Below, one piece after another: positions 23,561 through 34,488 of a stretch of DNA of 64,000 nucleotides. Every line of letters starts with the position of its first letter. Position 1 is the stretch's first letter. The notes beneath the pieces were generated by a model, which made no database searches, had not been told where the DNA came from, and was given only the letters and a program-made list of their open reading frames with translations. Made by a program: the position numbers and the translations under genes. This DNA comes from Endocalyx cinctus (taxonomy: Eukaryota; Ascomycota; Sordariomycetes; Amphisphaeriales; Apiosporaceae): positions 1,426,001 to 1,490,000 of the forward strand of contig BCKC01000002.1 of assembly GCA_001600455.1 (NCBI GenBank). The letters run 5' to 3'.

Positions 23561-24580
23561 TTTTTTTTTTCTTGCGCCGAAGTAATTTCATGTACTTACT
23601 GCGTAACGTCTTGAAAAAAAAAATAAATAATAAAAAATAAAGCTGAATAAATTTTGACTTTTTGGCAGCTTACACGACATGTGCAGTGTCCGCTACTTCT
23701 TACTTCCTTTCCCTCGTGTCTATTCCCATTGCGTAAAATGACCTCACCTCAGCCATCTACATTTGCGTCTGCACCTGCAACCGCTTCTTTTCCACGAATT
23801 AGTAGCTAGCAGCTATAACAATTAATATAGAAAGGAAGAAGTTGCATTCGGTGCATCATCGTTATTTGGGAAGTGTTCACTGCATATGCATCGTCTCAGC
23901 TGACTTTTCTATATCCAATACCTAATCCACAAGGATGGAATGGGTATTAACAGAAAAAGGTATTATTGGGCCCGATCGTTTTCACTCACTCGGATAGGGC
24001 TGAGCATAATAAATAATCTGTTATATGTTCAGTAGATCCGTCGGTACGGACAGATATATCATGTACCTATATGGATGATAGAGGTAAGGATTATCATTCC
24101 AACGCCGGATCTCGTTTGAACGTCATGGCAGATGTGGCGCTCAACCTGCCCAATGACTCGGTGTACATACGTACATGAGACAAAGAGAAGATCTACGAAG
24201 TCTAATTGGTGTCGATAAAGTCCTTTGCCGTACCTCACTTGTGTGACATGAGTCATCAACCTCTCTTTTGGCATGTGTATTTGTGTATATGTAGGCCTCA
24301 ATTTTTAGTGCTCATCCATATGCCTCCTTATATTATCATAATTGGCCTGTCAGCTTATTGACGTCGCCAGAACTCACATGAAAACCTGAGACATTGATAC
24401 ATATACCGACAAGCTTGAACTGAATGACATAGTTACCGCGCCATAATTGATTTATTTACCACGTTGTTCTGTTATGTATTTACACAAGTGATTATGTTGA
24501 AGCTTTTTTTTTATTATCGATGCCTTGGTATTGTAGCGTAGAATCACACGAAACCCCGAATGAGAAAGAAGACATCATAC

Positions 24581-27500
24581 CTACGACTTCTCCTCCTCAC
24601 CTTCCTCTCCCTCTTCATCCTCTTTATCTTCGTCTTTATCCTCGTTGACGACATATTCGGCATCATCTTCTTCCTGTATGGGTGCCAACGTCTCCTTGAC
24701 TTCCATTTCAACATCCATGCTTCCTACCAAACCCTGTTCGGCGCGCATGTTCTTGATCTTGGTCACCGTCATATCGTAAACAAACTGTCCGAGATGTTCC
24801 ACCCCTTCCATTACCGTTTCGCCCGGAACGCTGGTTCCGTCTTCTTCTGCCTGAACCCGTTTTGAGGGCCACATCTCGCCGGTTACCAGCGTAAGCTTGT
24901 CCGGCCGTTGAAGGAGAAGCTCAAATGCCGGACGTAACTCGTAGCAAGCTTCGAATATCTCTCTTCGACCAAGGATGTAAAGGCCTAGTCGAGCGCGAGA
25001 AAGCGCTACGGTCAATCGTCGAATATCACGTAGATAACCCACTCTTGACGTGCGAGTCAAGGAAAGAATAATATCTAACACTTAATTAGCTTGGCGATAT
25101 GATAAGGGTGTAGTCTTCACTTACAATCGTTTTGCTCGCCTTGGTACTTATCAACCGTTGTCACGATCTTAGGCATACCAAATATATCATTGCTCCCACA
25201 ACGATGTGTTAGTACATCCTTAATTAAAGCCCGCTGGCCCGCGTAAGTGGCCAGGATAGAGATTTTAGAAGCAGGATATCCTAAAAGCCGCATGTATTGG
25301 TACAATGCCACAGCGTATTCGGCTTCGCCCAGATTCTGGATGAAATGGGGAGTGGGTTCGGCTTCACCACGTCCCCTATAATCAGGCACGTTTATAAATT
25401 GATAATCAAACTTGAATCCGGCGTTGGCAGTTTGGAATTCCTGAAGAGTTTCAACGTGCGCTAGATTTCCAAGGTTAGGATACCTCCACTGGTATAGGGC
25501 GGCAATAGATGGTCGAGCACGACCTTGTTGATCTAATGTGATTACCGGTATTCCCAGTCTCACGAATCGAGAAAATAGTGATTGTTCGAGGTTTGCGTAA
25601 TGCCGGAAAGCCAAGCTTTGGATAACAGGCGAGTTTTGGTAGTGGTCGCCGCAAAGAACCACTCTCTGTAAGTCCATTTGCCCATCCTTGGGTTTTTGCA
25701 TTGCAAGAGGAATAAAATTCTCAATCTCGGTAATCTGCGCTGCTTCTTCCATCACGACATTGTCGTAGTGGAAACCTAGAGAAGCAATTTCCGTACGACG
25801 CATCGCAGCATGAGTCGAGGTCATAGCAATGATGCGAGCTTCGTTCGTTAGGAGGTAGTTTGCCTTGTCTCGGTCTCGCCTTAAAATCTCGAAAGGCTGC
25901 ACGTCCTCAAGCTCGGAGAACATTTTCGAAATATGACGGTAACAACCCTCAACAACATCCACCACTGCCTTTCGATCATCAGGTGCTGGGAAGAGTGGTT
26001 GAGGCGCATTCGAGAAGTAATTATGAAAAGGAAATGCATTAATGATATCCGATGCCGGTGTATCCTCAGCCTTGAGCACCTCTGTGAACTTCGCCCAAGC
26101 TGGTTGTACATAGACAGAATTGAAATATCCTGCTGTTTCTGCGGAATTTCCATGTGCACCAGGGGCGCCCATGCTAGCAGCTAAGCGGTTGACTTCCACT
26201 AGGTAACGATCCCTAATCTCGAAGAAAGATTCAACTCGGCCATGCTTGCTGAAATTTCCTTCAGTGTCGAGCTCTTCCTCTCCATGACCTAGACGTAGTA
26301 AATGACGCTCATCTATGTCCAGAGCTACAATTTTAGCAAAGAGCTGGTTCAGTGCTTGATTGGAATGCGCAATAAGCAGCGTCCTTTGCTCGGGGAAATT
26401 ATGGTATATGTTGTTGATAATCTGAGTTGCGACATCTGTCTTTCCAGTTCCGGGAGGACCAACTACTACCGTGAGCCCAGGCTGAGTACCGGAGATGATC
26501 GCATCGATCTGCGCAGGCGTAAATCGAACAGCATTAAGCTTTGGGGCATCGACCGGGTATGGTCCTGGGTTAGGTGGCTTGTAGGTAGAAACTTTATAAG
26601 TTTCGACTTCAGCAAGTAGAGGTGGTTCCGCATCCCTTCTGCGCTTTTTTGAGCTCTTCATAGATAATTCCTCTAGATCTTTTTCAAGAGATTCAAGGAG
26701 GTATGGTGGGCCGAAACTACCGGATACATCGGCGCCAGGGTCGATGGTCTTGCCTGGTAAACTCCCGACTAGATGCTGCCAATCAAGGAAGGTGTCCCTG
26801 AAATCGATCTTGCCAATTCGGTTCGGCAGGTATTTATATGTGGCACCAGCAGGGTCACCATAACCAAGAAAGTTCTCGTGCAACCATGATGCAAGGGGTA
26901 CTTCAGAAAGAGTGAGGCTTCGAATCGACTCTAATATTGGCTTAAAGTTGTTCTCTCTGCCACTTCGCCGGACAATGAGGTTAATTCGTTCATAAACATC
27001 TGGCCGGCCTCTGGATGCTCGCTCCATGTCCTCTTTGTAAGTCCTTGCATCTAGCCTTAATTCGATCTTTCGGGTAGGCGAGAAGTTACGGCCATTGAAA
27101 TAAGCAGTAGGATCTCTTATCGATTTACCTTTATCGTCTCGGATCTGAACCACTTCTGCGGCACGGACAGTGACTAAACCAAGTCTCTGAGCTTCGGAAA
27201 TAGTACTGTTCCCATTCGAGATAGCCTTTTGGGCAGATGCATCTACAGCCACTAGAAAGACGACGTCATCTGGCCGAAGGGTATCCCACTCTCGACGAAC
27301 ACGGTCACCAAGGCGACGAACTTCTAGGGTAATTTCCGCCCGCACAGCGGAAGGTTTGTCGTCACCCACCAGAGCAGGCATGACTTCAAGAATAGAAGGC
27401 CGAGGAATTGGGAGTGCCATCTTAGTGAAGCGAGTAAATGAAGTCTCACCCGAGCGTTTGAGTTCAGGTTGTAGTCGCCTCACGGCATCATCGATGTCTT

Positions 27501-29030
27501 TTCTGATGCCGTAAAACGACTCACAGCGATAAAGTATCAGGGCCCTCCATAGGAAATCACCTACGGATAAGTACTGCAGCTTGAGTTTGGGCAATGCCAA
27601 CGGTTGTGAACCATCATATTGGTCGGTCCTTAATAAGCTCTGATCAAACAAACTCTCCTCAGTAGGCAGTATGCTGATATCACGGATTGAGTCTTGGAAG
27701 GTCTTTCTCTTTTCAAATGTAGAGAGTAAGACCTCCATAGCAAAAGCCCGATCTATAGCCACGCCAACAGAATCAGGGTATTCGGTCCGAAGTTCAAGGA
27801 GCGCCGAAAGCTGGCTGATTTCTTCATCTGTAAGAACCTCGAGTAGATTCTCCAGCTCGCTCCTTTTGTCTATCGATCCATAGTTTGACAAGGCCAGCAC
27901 GGTGAGCTTCTCTTTGAAGTGTCGCAAAGCTAGTCGTTGAAGTTTTGCCAATTCTCCGCAATGCCGCTCATACGCTTCTGTGCGACTATGCTGAACTCCA
28001 GTCTGATCATCAATGGTGAAATGCACAAAATGGCTAAGTAAGGTGTACTGGTCACGGAATAGACCATTAGCCTCGTCGCTGAACATGGGTGATAACCTTA
28101 TAGCGGGAAGGATATGCAGATCCTGGAGGAGAGTGTTGGCATATCGCCGCGTCGGAAGTTGACTCAACAGATCGGTGATAAATTCGATGAACCTCTCGCA
28201 GTAGAGCACGTGTTCCGGCTTGCGCTTGTCTTCATAAAGTATTTTTAGAAAATCAAGTGTCAGGGTGTAAAGCCATGCTCTTTCGAAGCGTAAGCGGGCC
28301 TTGGTAGCATCATCGACCGAGTCATATCGCTTGCCGGCGGCCTTCCAAGCCTTTCGCAGTTGTGGCATCTGGCTCAATTTCGTTTCGCGTTTCTTCTCGG
28401 ATGACAGATTATGCCAGATCGCTATAGAGACTAGAGGAGCACACTCCTTTCTTACACTAGCCCAGTCCAGACTTTGAAATGCGTAAATGACGAAGCAGAG
28501 GAGGTGCGTTCGTACGGTTAGCGACAGGGTGTGGTCGAGGTTCATGAATAGAACACGACGAAACAAACTCGAGAATTCGGCAGGTCGATCTTCGAATATA
28601 CTCCAGGTCTCGAGTCTCTCGCGAGCTTTGACGTTGGCAATCAAAGCTATCAAAAGTACATGGTAATTAGAAGAATCCTCTGAGTAGCCCGGCCATAGGT
28701 AACTAAAAAAAAAGGAAAGATAAGTTTAGCAAAGACTTGCAGATATCGAGAAAAGGAGGACAAATATTACCTTTCGAGAGTCTGAAGTCCTTCTAAAACC
28801 AAAAGGGACTTATATGGGAAGCCATCCTTCTCCAACACATCCCATATGGATTTCTTTATTATATCATTCTTCACCTTGACCTTAGTAGCTCTCTTGGTAG
28901 TTTTCAACCAATGCTGCTTCGCGAGCTTGGCGAATTCGGTTTCCCCTTCTAAATCGGCAACTGTTGGTCTGGCTGGGTTGGCTTTAGTCTTAGGTTTGGC
29001 GTTGCTCTTCAATCGTTTCGCGGTAGGCAT
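24581..29030 (-). CDS. cwf11: Intron-binding spliceosomal helicase Aquarius/Cwf11
   Basis: SF1 (Upf1-like) RNA helicase of the spliceosome's intron-binding complex; contacts the intron upstream of the branch site. Exons 29030-28771, 28702-25125, 25074-24581, with introns of 68 and 50 bp in phases 2 and 1; 1443 aa, near the human length. The first splice creates LESYLWPGYSEDSSNYHVLLI, the conserved start of the Aquarius N-terminal ARM region. A central beta-barrel/stalk region is followed by RecA1 with Walker A GPPGTGKT (835-842), motif II EEAAQ (about 1070), then RecA2 with DKYQGEQNDYIILS, which is completed only by the second splice, and RRLTVALSRARLGLYILG. The last 60 residues are an acidic tail. 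I chose the ATG at 29030 (MPTAKRLKS) over an in-frame upstream ATG at 29150, because the added 40 residues are hydrophobic and unlike the family. Head to head with THOC1. Confidence 0.95.
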
Positions 29031-29770
29031 GGTTAACAGAACTGAATAGATATGAATTGATGTTCTCAGTATGGATATGGGATGATATATAATGCGCCAA
29101 CAACATTGAATGTAAGATCCCAAGTAAGTAGTGAGATAGAAAGAGGCCAATGCAAAATGGTAAGTTTATTTTCGCAGCCTTGTCGCGTGCTGTTTATTTA
29201 ATACATAAAACCTACGAATAATATTTTGACATTATTTCTATATTTTTTTTATGCGATAGAGTATTACTAACTAGTATGTCGCGTAAACGCTACAGCGCAT
29301 ATGCAGCCGCTGAGCTACGGTATTTTAGTAGCTAAATGTAGCCACCTGGGCTGCTGGGCAAGTACTAAGCTGCTAAGTAAGCTAAGCTAATGGAAATTTT
29401 GGCGGTGAAACACGGCAATTTCTGCATGTTCCTGTTCATCTGCTTTAAGCTACTGACTATGTTCTAATAGGTCTGCTACAGTAGGTCTAGCTAGGTACTC
29501 TTCAGCCCTGTAATCTTGGTATACTTTTCTCACTCAAAACATCAAAGCAAGAGAATAACCTTGGAAATCACCAACGCAAGATTTAATATGTACCATTCAC
29601 TTTCTTATACTTATAATTTCTCTTAATGAACAATGTTTTACGTGTAAATATGCTTCAAGATTCATTATATCCTGTCTTACCCATATTGTATCTAACTAAT
29701 ATCGATATCCTACCTCAGTACCCTACCGTTATCCAGGTGAAAATAGCTTCCAATCTTCGAACCGATCACC
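29031..29770. promoter_or_regulatory. Divergent promoter region of cwf11 and THOC1
   Basis: The 740 bp between the two start codons must serve both genes. It is A/T-rich with repeated GCTAAG/CTGCTGGG-like words at 29.33-29.40 kb; I see no clear TATA box or named element. Confidence 0.5.
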
Positions 29771-32505
29771 ATGTCTACAGCTTCTGAGGTCGCTCAGGTA
29801 GACCGTTTCACTCAATTTCTCAACCAAACTCTACAACATGCCCAGACCATTAAAACTACTTCTACTATCGAACCTCCTTTATCCAAATCCGACTTCGACC
29901 AATTAATCGGAACCGAACTACCCACCATCTTCCCCTGCGCCGCGCCTGGCTATTCGTCCGATAATCTTAGTGCCGAGAAAACCCGCCAGAATGCAGTTGT
30001 CGAGACGGCCGCGAGAAATGTATTCAGCGGTCTGATTGTGAGCATCATCCTATCTGCCCCAACTTTGTTCCGCCGCTGACCCTTCTTAGGCCAGCAATCA
30101 GATCGACTCACCCGAATTTGTCCAAGTTTGGAATCTTCTGGATATCTTGTCAATATTATCAGACTGCGAGCAATGTGACCCAGCACTTCTCTTTTGGATT
30201 GTTGAAGAGCTTCTTGACAGCCAAACTATCGATGGTTGTCGCAAGATCTTCGACTTCCTCGAGTCGCGAAGAGAACGGATAACAGCCAAGAATCTCAAGC
30301 AGAAACAACTCGTCATTCTCAGATCCTGCAATGATCTGCTTCGCCGCTTATCACGCGCCGAGGATACTGCCTTCTGTGGTCGAGTCTTCATCTTTATGTT
30401 CCAAAGCCTTCCGCCCGGTGATAGGAGTTCCGTGAATTTGCGTGGTGAATACCATGTCGAGAATGTCACTACTTTCGAGGAAACCCAGACCAATTCGGAG
30501 GATACAGACGCCAAGATGGACGTTGATACCGAGACTCAGGCACAAGCCACCAAGGATGAGGGAAAAGATGCCAAATCCACTACAAAGGCTGTCTCATTTG
30601 ATGCGAAGAATAAGCCGACACCCGACAAACCCTTAGATACCAATGCGTTGTATCCTATTTTCTGGTCACTTCAGCATTACTTCAGCCAACCTACGACACT
30701 TTTCGATGCAGCTCAGCTCACGAAGTTCAAGGCCGGCCTAGAAGCTACTATGGGCGCCTTCGAGACAGTTCAGAAACTCCAACGGAATCCAAAGAGCCTG
30801 GATGATAGCAAGATAATACCTCATAAGAGGAAAAGCCCTGAAGAAGATAATGATCTTCGCAGCAGCAACAATAACCCGAAATATCTCACTAGTAGAGAGC
30901 TATTCGAGTTGGAGGTGTGTGACTGATCGCGTGTTGTGAAACTCAATCTATACTAACCGATACATACAGATAAGCGATTTGTATTTCAGGCGCCATATCC
31001 TCATACAAGCATTCATAATACTGGATTTTCTATTATCTCTTATACCTCAGGCCAAGGCGAAACTTGCCAACATTACCAAACAGAATAACTCTGTTGTCTA
31101 TAGTGATAAGACCGTTGGAGACGAAGATGTAAGTATTACTTTTATTTTTCCCCCTTCGTTGCGATGATCGCCACTAATTGGTTATCAGGCGAAATGGGCG
31201 AATGCTATGAAAGAAAGAATTACCACGTACATCCAAACTGAACCTGATGGTTATTTCTTCTTCCGCGTTGTCGAAAGTGTAATTTCCAGGGATAAAGGTT
31301 GGGTACGCTGGAAAGTTGAGAGCTGTCCTCCAATCGAGCGACCCGCTCTCCCGCCCTCTGAATTCAATGATGCCAAGGCTGGTGCAAGACGGTTGGCAAC
31401 AAATAAAAGACTCCGACCTACGCCGATGGGCTCGCTCTCTTTAGATTTCTTAAAAGAGGAAGAGAGCGAGGCAGCACTGGAGAAACTCAAAGACCCAGAA
31501 CGGTGGAAACTTCCCGAGTTAGCCGAGTTCAAAGAAAAGATAGCAGGAGACGATCTGGACCTGGACTTTGCAGCAAATGAGAGAGAGAAATCGCAAATAC
31601 TTGAAGCTAAGGCGAGCAAAACGTGGAGAGCTTTAAGAATCGCTCGAAGGACGAAGTTGGCCAGATTTGATAAGATAGATGATTGGCAGAACATCGAAGC
31701 CATCTATCAGGACCAGCCAGATCAAGAAGAGACAGACGAGGTGGAAAGCGGCGATATTGGAAAACGTCCTGAAGATAGACGGCCTATCGTCTTATCTGGG
31801 CCCCAGGGAGTGGGTAAATCTACTCTTGCGGCTTTGCTTCTTGAACGGCAAAAACATGTTTTCGAACAGGTTGTCCAGCACACCACTCGGCAGCCGAAGG
31901 ATGGTGAGACCAATGGCAAAGATTACCATTTTGTTGATTCAAAGGAATTCAACACCATTCTTGATGGTGATTATTTCATTGAGACGGGCAATGAAGATGG
32001 TTGTGACTATGGTACGAATAAAAAATTGGCCGATGCCATAGATGCAGCAGGCAAGACCCCTCTCATCTTGCTCAATCGACAAGTAAGTTAAGCAAAATCA
32101 TATCCTGGTGTAGAAATTTGATATTAACACTCGCGTTAGCGCGCTCAAATGGCCAAGGAGAATGGCTACTCTGCTAGGTTTATTTCCATTTCGCCACCCA
32201 GTGCGGAAGAGGTGGAGACACGATTGGGGAAGCTCGAAAGTTTGACAGATGAGATGGTTCAGAAAATCCTCAAGGGTATCCAGGAAGATAATGAACAGCC
32301 AATTTCGACAGATTCCTACGATATCATAATCACGAATGATGATCTAGAAGAAACATACAAATCACTTGAAGATTTCATCTATGGTTCAGCAAAGGAAACG
32401 AATGGTATGAACGGAAACGGCGTATCGGCGGAAGGAGACGTGGCCATGGAAGATGCGGCAGGAGATGGTACGAAAGCAACAGAGGACACAGAGAATGCTG
32501 CTTAA
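29771..32505 (+). CDS. THOC1: THO complex subunit 1 (Hpr1/THOC1) with a C-terminal guanylate-kinase-like domain
   Basis: THO/TREX subunit that couples transcription to mRNA packaging and export. Exons 29771-30037, 30090-30914, 30970-31128, 31189-32082, 32140-32505; all introns are phase 0; 836 aa. The THOC1 part spans about 1-500: VWNLLDILSILSDCEQCDPALLFWIVEEL, FDFLESR, LRSCNDLLRRLSRAEDT.FCGRVFIF, LEISDLYFRRHILIQAFIIL, and PDGYFFFRVVESVISRDKGWVRWK. After an acidic linker the same exon runs into a guanylate-kinase fold: Walker A GPQGVGKST (621-629), HTTR, NGKDYHFV, YFIE, DYGTNK, ISPPS, NDDLEETYKSLEDFI. Compared with active GMP kinases, the DxD pair of the LDID strand is replaced (LLNR) and both lid arginines are missing, so it is probably a binding or structural module. 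No Met lies between the linker and the domain, so a separate gene is unlikely. Confidence 0.92.
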
Positions 32506-32875
32506 TCATGAAATCTAAAATATGCGACTGCTGGCGTAGGTTTGGACAACTTTCATGATGGTCATCAGTCATTCTTAAGGTTGGCGCCAACTCTCGTGTC
32601 TTTTTTTGCTGTGGATGAGTTGTCCAAGTCATGGAAGATTTCTTATCTTCCCCTGTACATAGATTGGTAATACTGGGAGTTCGGAAGATAAATCGGATCT
32701 AATGCTCATTTCAAGTTTAGGGAAATGTGGTCAAGATACCCAGGTTTCCTTTGAGGATATAATTAATTCAAATATCACACTTCTCGGTCTGGCGAAAATA
32801 ATTATTTGCAATGAAAAGTTACAAGAAACTTGACATGTTCTCATTATCCGCATATATTACGTATATCAGACCTAA
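32506..32875. other. Convergent intergenic region THOC1 / dihydropyrimidinase
   Basis: 370 bp holding both 3' UTRs; no gene or repeat seen. Confidence 0.7.
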
Positions 32876-34488
32876 TTACAGTGCCTCGAGATCAAACGGA
32901 CCCTCCTCCTCAACCGTATTCCAAATACCGTTCAAAGAACTACGCTCCCTCTTTAAGAACTGACCATATCCCTTGCCGGCCACGAGACCACCGGCGTCAC
33001 GGTCCCAGACGACCCGACCTCTCAAGATGGTATACCGAGGCCAATTCTTCAAGGACCGGCCCTCGTAAGGGGTATAATCGCAGTCGTGGTGGAGCATCTC
33101 GTTACCCAGAGCGAACTCGCCCAACTTCCCGTCCGGGTACCAGACGACGAGGTCCGCGTCGGACACGCCCGGCAACATGCTGCCCTTTCGGGGGTAAAGG
33201 CCGTACAGCTTCGCCGCGTTGGTGCTCGTGACCTCGACGAACTTGGTCAGCGGCAGCCCGTTCTTCTCGGCGGCGGAAAACGTCATGGGCAAGCGCGTCT
33301 CGACGCCCGGAAGGCCGTTGGGGATATGGCGGAACCGGCCGACGGGGTGCTCTTCGCTGAGGCAGGTCTTCTTGCCCGTCTCGGCGTCGTCGAACCGGAA
33401 GGGGCAGTGGTCCGAGTTGAGCATCGCGAAGGTCCCGTTCCGAAGCCCCGCCCAGATCGCCCGCTGCGCTTCGGGGTCGCGCGGCGGCGGCGCGCACACG
33501 TACTTGGCGCCCTCGAAACCCGGACGGTCCATGTCCGCCCGCGTCAGGAATAGGTACTGGGGGCAGGTCTCGGCGAAGACGGGCTGCCCGGCCGTCTGCG
33601 CCTTGCGGATCCGGCGCGCGGCCGAGGGCTCGCTCACGTGCACCAGCAGGATCGGGGTGTCCTTGACGAGCGAGGACAGGGCGATGGCGCGGTTCGTAGC
33701 CTCGGCCTCGAGGACCGGCGCGTGCGAGTGGCCGTGGTACTTGGGCGCGAGGAGGTCGGCGGCCTCGAGCTTCTCGGTGAGCCAGGTGAGGACGTCGCCG
33801 TTCTCGGCGTGGATCATGGTGAGGATCTGCCTCTTCCTGGCCTCGAGCAGGACGGAGAGGATATCGCCGTCGCGCAGCTGCAGGGCCTCGTACGTCATGT
33901 AGATCTTGATGGAGGTGATGCCTTCCTTCTCGACCAGCTCGTCGAACTCGGACAGCGCGCGCGAGCTCGGGTTCGCGACCAGGAGGTGCAGCCCGTAGTC
34001 GCAGTAGCAGTTGTCCCGGGCCAGGTCGTGCGTGCGCGACAGCGCCTCCAGCACCGAGTCCACGTGCTTCTGCTGCGGCGCGAAGGGCACGATGGTCGTG
34101 GTCCCGCCGGCTATCGCCGACCTCGTCCCGGACTCGAACGTATCGGCCGAAGAACCCTTGCCGAACATGCTGGGTTCTTCGAGATGCACGTGACAATCTA
34201 CTCCTCCGGGCTACATTTTTTTATTGATTGCGCCGAGGATTTTACGTTAGTCTTTCCTGGGAAATGCGAGCGGAAAAAGGAAATAAAGAAATGATAAGAA
34301 TAGGGTTTTCTACGCACCATGACATATCCGCCTTCGGCGTCGATCAATCGTTTTGTCTTAGCGGAGCTCAGCGAGCCCGAAGGTGCCAGGAGAGCGATCT
34401 TTTCATTTTTGATGGCGACGTCCAGGGGCGCGATGTCGGTTGCCGTTACGCAGACGCCATTTGTGATTACCAAATCATACTCGTCCAT
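32876..34488 (-). CDS. PYD2: Dihydropyrimidinase (hydantoinase family)
   Basis: Cyclic amidohydrolase; family members open 5,6-dihydrouracil/dihydrothymine in reductive pyrimidine degradation, or related hydantoins. Exon 1 34488-34318, intron 34317-34211 (GTGCGT donor, TAG acceptor, phase 0), exon 2 34210-32876; 501 aa. The splice joins GGYVM to PGGVDCHVHLEEP. All metal and active-site residues are present: H64 and H66 (HVH), carbamylated K159 (SIKIYMTYEA), H191 (MIHAENGD), H248 (LVHVSEPSAA) and D324 (LNSDHCPF). Numbering is nearly the same as in animal dihydropyrimidinase. The substrate cannot be fixed from sequence; D-hydantoinase activity is possible. No other pyrimidine-degradation gene is next to it. 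Coding sequence is strongly GC-rich, which produces long false antisense frames. Confidence 0.92.

Larger units (their letters stand above)
20047..24580. other. 4.5-kb gene-free region upstream of eIF4G
   Basis: A/T-rich with many homopolymer tracts (20.1-21.1 kb, likely long leader and promoter of eIF4G), TAGGTA/TACCTA words at 21.4-21.55 kb including three 8-bp GATACCTA units, a (GA)16 tract, a (TTTGC)4 tract and one TACTCCGTA word at 23230. All open frames are short and of odd composition. No gene supported. Confidence 0.6.

Noticed and set aside
31750..32505. Guanylate-kinase-like part as a separate gene
   Set aside because: No ATG between the linker and the Walker A loop, no promoter-like gap, and one continuous exon joins it to THOC1.
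33102..34196. 364-codon minus-strand frame and several 150-230-codon plus-strand frames over the dihydropyrimidinase
   Set aside because: They are by-products of the very GC-rich third positions of the real gene; their Arg/Ala/Gly-rich translations show no motif.
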